A DNA stretch of 23,133 bases from Bacteroidales bacterium UBA7009 (GTDB lineage Bacteria; Bacteroidota; Bacteroidia; Bacteroidales; Paludibacteraceae): positions 1 to 23,133 of the forward strand of contig DJXH01000046.1 in the NCBI GenBank assembly GCA_002449665.1. The letters run 5' to 3'. This document shows, in pieces, positions 22,334 to 23,133 of this stretch (position 1 is its first letter; the number at the start of each line of letters is the position of its first letter). The position numbers were made by a program, and so were the translations under genes. The notes under the pieces were generated by a model that saw nothing but the letters and a program-made list of their open reading frames with translations, ran no database searches and was not told where the DNA came from.

Positions 22334-23133
22334 ATGGCAACACAAGAAGAAACTTTCAAAAAAATAGTGGCTCACTGCAAAGAGTACGGATTCGTTTTCC
22401 CTTCGTCTGAAATATATGACGGTCTCGGTGCCGTATATGACTACGGACAAAACGGCGTTGAACTCAAAAACAATATCAAACGCTATTGGTGGGACGCTAT
22501 GACCCTCCTCCACAAAAACATTGTCGGTATAGATGCCGCCATTTTTATGCATCCTACCACTTGGAAAGCCTCCGGACACGTAGATGCCTTCAATGACCCC
22601 CTCATTGACAACAAAGATAGCAAGAAACGCTATCGCGCCGATGTCCTCATAGAAGACCAACTCGCGAAGATAGAGGAGAAAATACAAAAAGAGGTGGACA
22701 AAGCGCGCAAACGCTTCGGCGAGACTTTTGACGAGACGATGTTCCGCCAAACCAACCCCCGAGTACTTGAACACCAAGCCAAATATGATGCCCTTCACGA
22801 GCGGTTCTCAAAGGCTATGAACGACAATAACCTTGAAGAACTCCGCCAAATAATTCTCGACGAAGAAATAGTCTGCCCCATCAGCGGTACGCGCAACTGG
22901 ACAGAGGTAAGGCAATTTAACCTCATGTTCGCCACCGAGATGGGCAGCACTGCCGATGGCGCAATGAAAGTCTATCTCCGCCCCGAGACGGCACAAGGCA
23001 TATTCGTCAATTTCCTCAACGTTCAGAAGACCGGTCGTATGAAAATACCTTTCGGTATCGCACAGATAGGCAAGGCTTTCCGCAACGAGATAGTGGCACG
23101 CCAGTTCGTCTTCCGTATGCGCGAGTTTGAGCA
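22334..23133 (+). CDS. glyS: Glycine--tRNA ligase, alpha2 (single-chain) type, 3' end outside the window
   Basis: This class II synthetase charges tRNA-Gly with glycine using ATP. The first 266 codons are present and open to the window edge. It begins MATQEETFKKIVAHCKEYGF, then IYDGLGAVYDYGQNGVELKN, a GlyRS N-terminal signature. Motif 2 and the glycine-site region appear as VYLRPETAQGIFVNF and IGKAFRNEIVARQFVFRMRE. CPISGTRNWTE carries part of the inserted domain. The homodimeric archaeal/eukaryote-like type is shown by the single N-terminal architecture, unlike the alpha2beta2 GlyQ/GlyS of Enterobacteria. It starts 38 nt after the yqeY-like gene with no visible promoter of its own. Confidence 0.96.
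   Translation, partial: MATQEETFKKIVAHCKEYGFVFPSSEIYDGLGAVYDYGQNGVELKNNIKRYWWDAMTLLHKNIVGIDAAIFMHPTTWKASGHVDAFNDPLIDNKDSKKRYRADVLIEDQLAKIEEKIQKEVDKARKRFGETFDETMFRQTNPRVLEHQAKYDALHERFSKAMNDNNLEELRQIILDEEIVCPISGTRNWTEVRQFNLMFATEMGSTADGAMKVYLRPETAQGIFVNFLNVQKTGRMKIPFGIAQIGKAFRNEIVARQFVFRMREFE

Noticed and set aside
21827..22798. 323-codon minus-strand open frame opposite yqeY and glyS
   Set aside because: It spans two well-recognised plus-strand genes and their gap, and contains no coherent domain.
1..23133. tRNA, rRNA, CRISPR, insertion sequence or prophage genes
   Set aside because: No direct-repeat arrays, transposase or integrase motifs, or tRNA-like sequences were recognised by eye. A covariance-model scan could still reveal a small RNA.

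Overview
The window looks like chromosomal DNA from a Bacteroidota member, most likely an uncultured Bacteroidales. Four sites match the Bacteroidota promoter pattern (TTTG or TTG at about -33, TAnnTTTG at -7). Genes generally lack Shine-Dalgarno sequences and have A-rich leaders. The gene content is also typical: a DUF4292 lipoprotein, a dut-TPR-DUF4292-EnvC run, a CE2 esterase and a basic N-terminal extension on RluB. I cannot assign a genus.

Layout. Positions 1-1156 hold the 3' part of a DUF4143-type AAA ATPase (+) and, converging on it, the C-terminal stump of a different ATPase family (-). From 1162 to 6103 the minus strand carries glmS, a secreted CE2-type esterase, rluB, and a promoter-yceD-rpmF-terminator unit. 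From 6146 to 12650 a minus-strand operon reads tetR, TolC-type outer-membrane channel, membrane-fusion lipoprotein, RND pump, and a small PII-like protein. A 237-bp divergent regulatory region (12651-12887) holds two back-to-back promoters and three perfect inverted repeats.

From 12888 to 21806 a tightly packed plus-strand run (gaps of 18 nt or less, several 1-4 nt overlaps) encodes a lipid kinase-like protein, dUTPase, a TPR protein, a DUF4292 lipoprotein, an EnvC-like M23 protein, an FKBP lipoprotein, a Rieske/zinc-ribbon-like lipoprotein, an AddA-like helicase-nuclease, RimM and a TrmH-family methyltransferase. A further promoter then drives a YqeY-like protein and probably glyS, which runs off the right edge.

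How the genes work together. The left operon is a complete tripartite efflux system with its own likely repressor and a possible small-molecule-sensing partner. The right run mixes nucleotide and DNA maintenance (Dut, AddA), ribosome and RNA maturation (RimM, TrmH-type) and outer-envelope maintenance (EnvC-like, DUF4292, FKBP). No tRNA, rRNA, CRISPR array, insertion sequence or phage gene was seen. There is no clear new multi-gene system. The best leads are the PII-like protein tied to the RND pump, the unusual metal-ligand pattern of the small lipoprotein at 17422, and the layered inverted repeats in the tetR control region.
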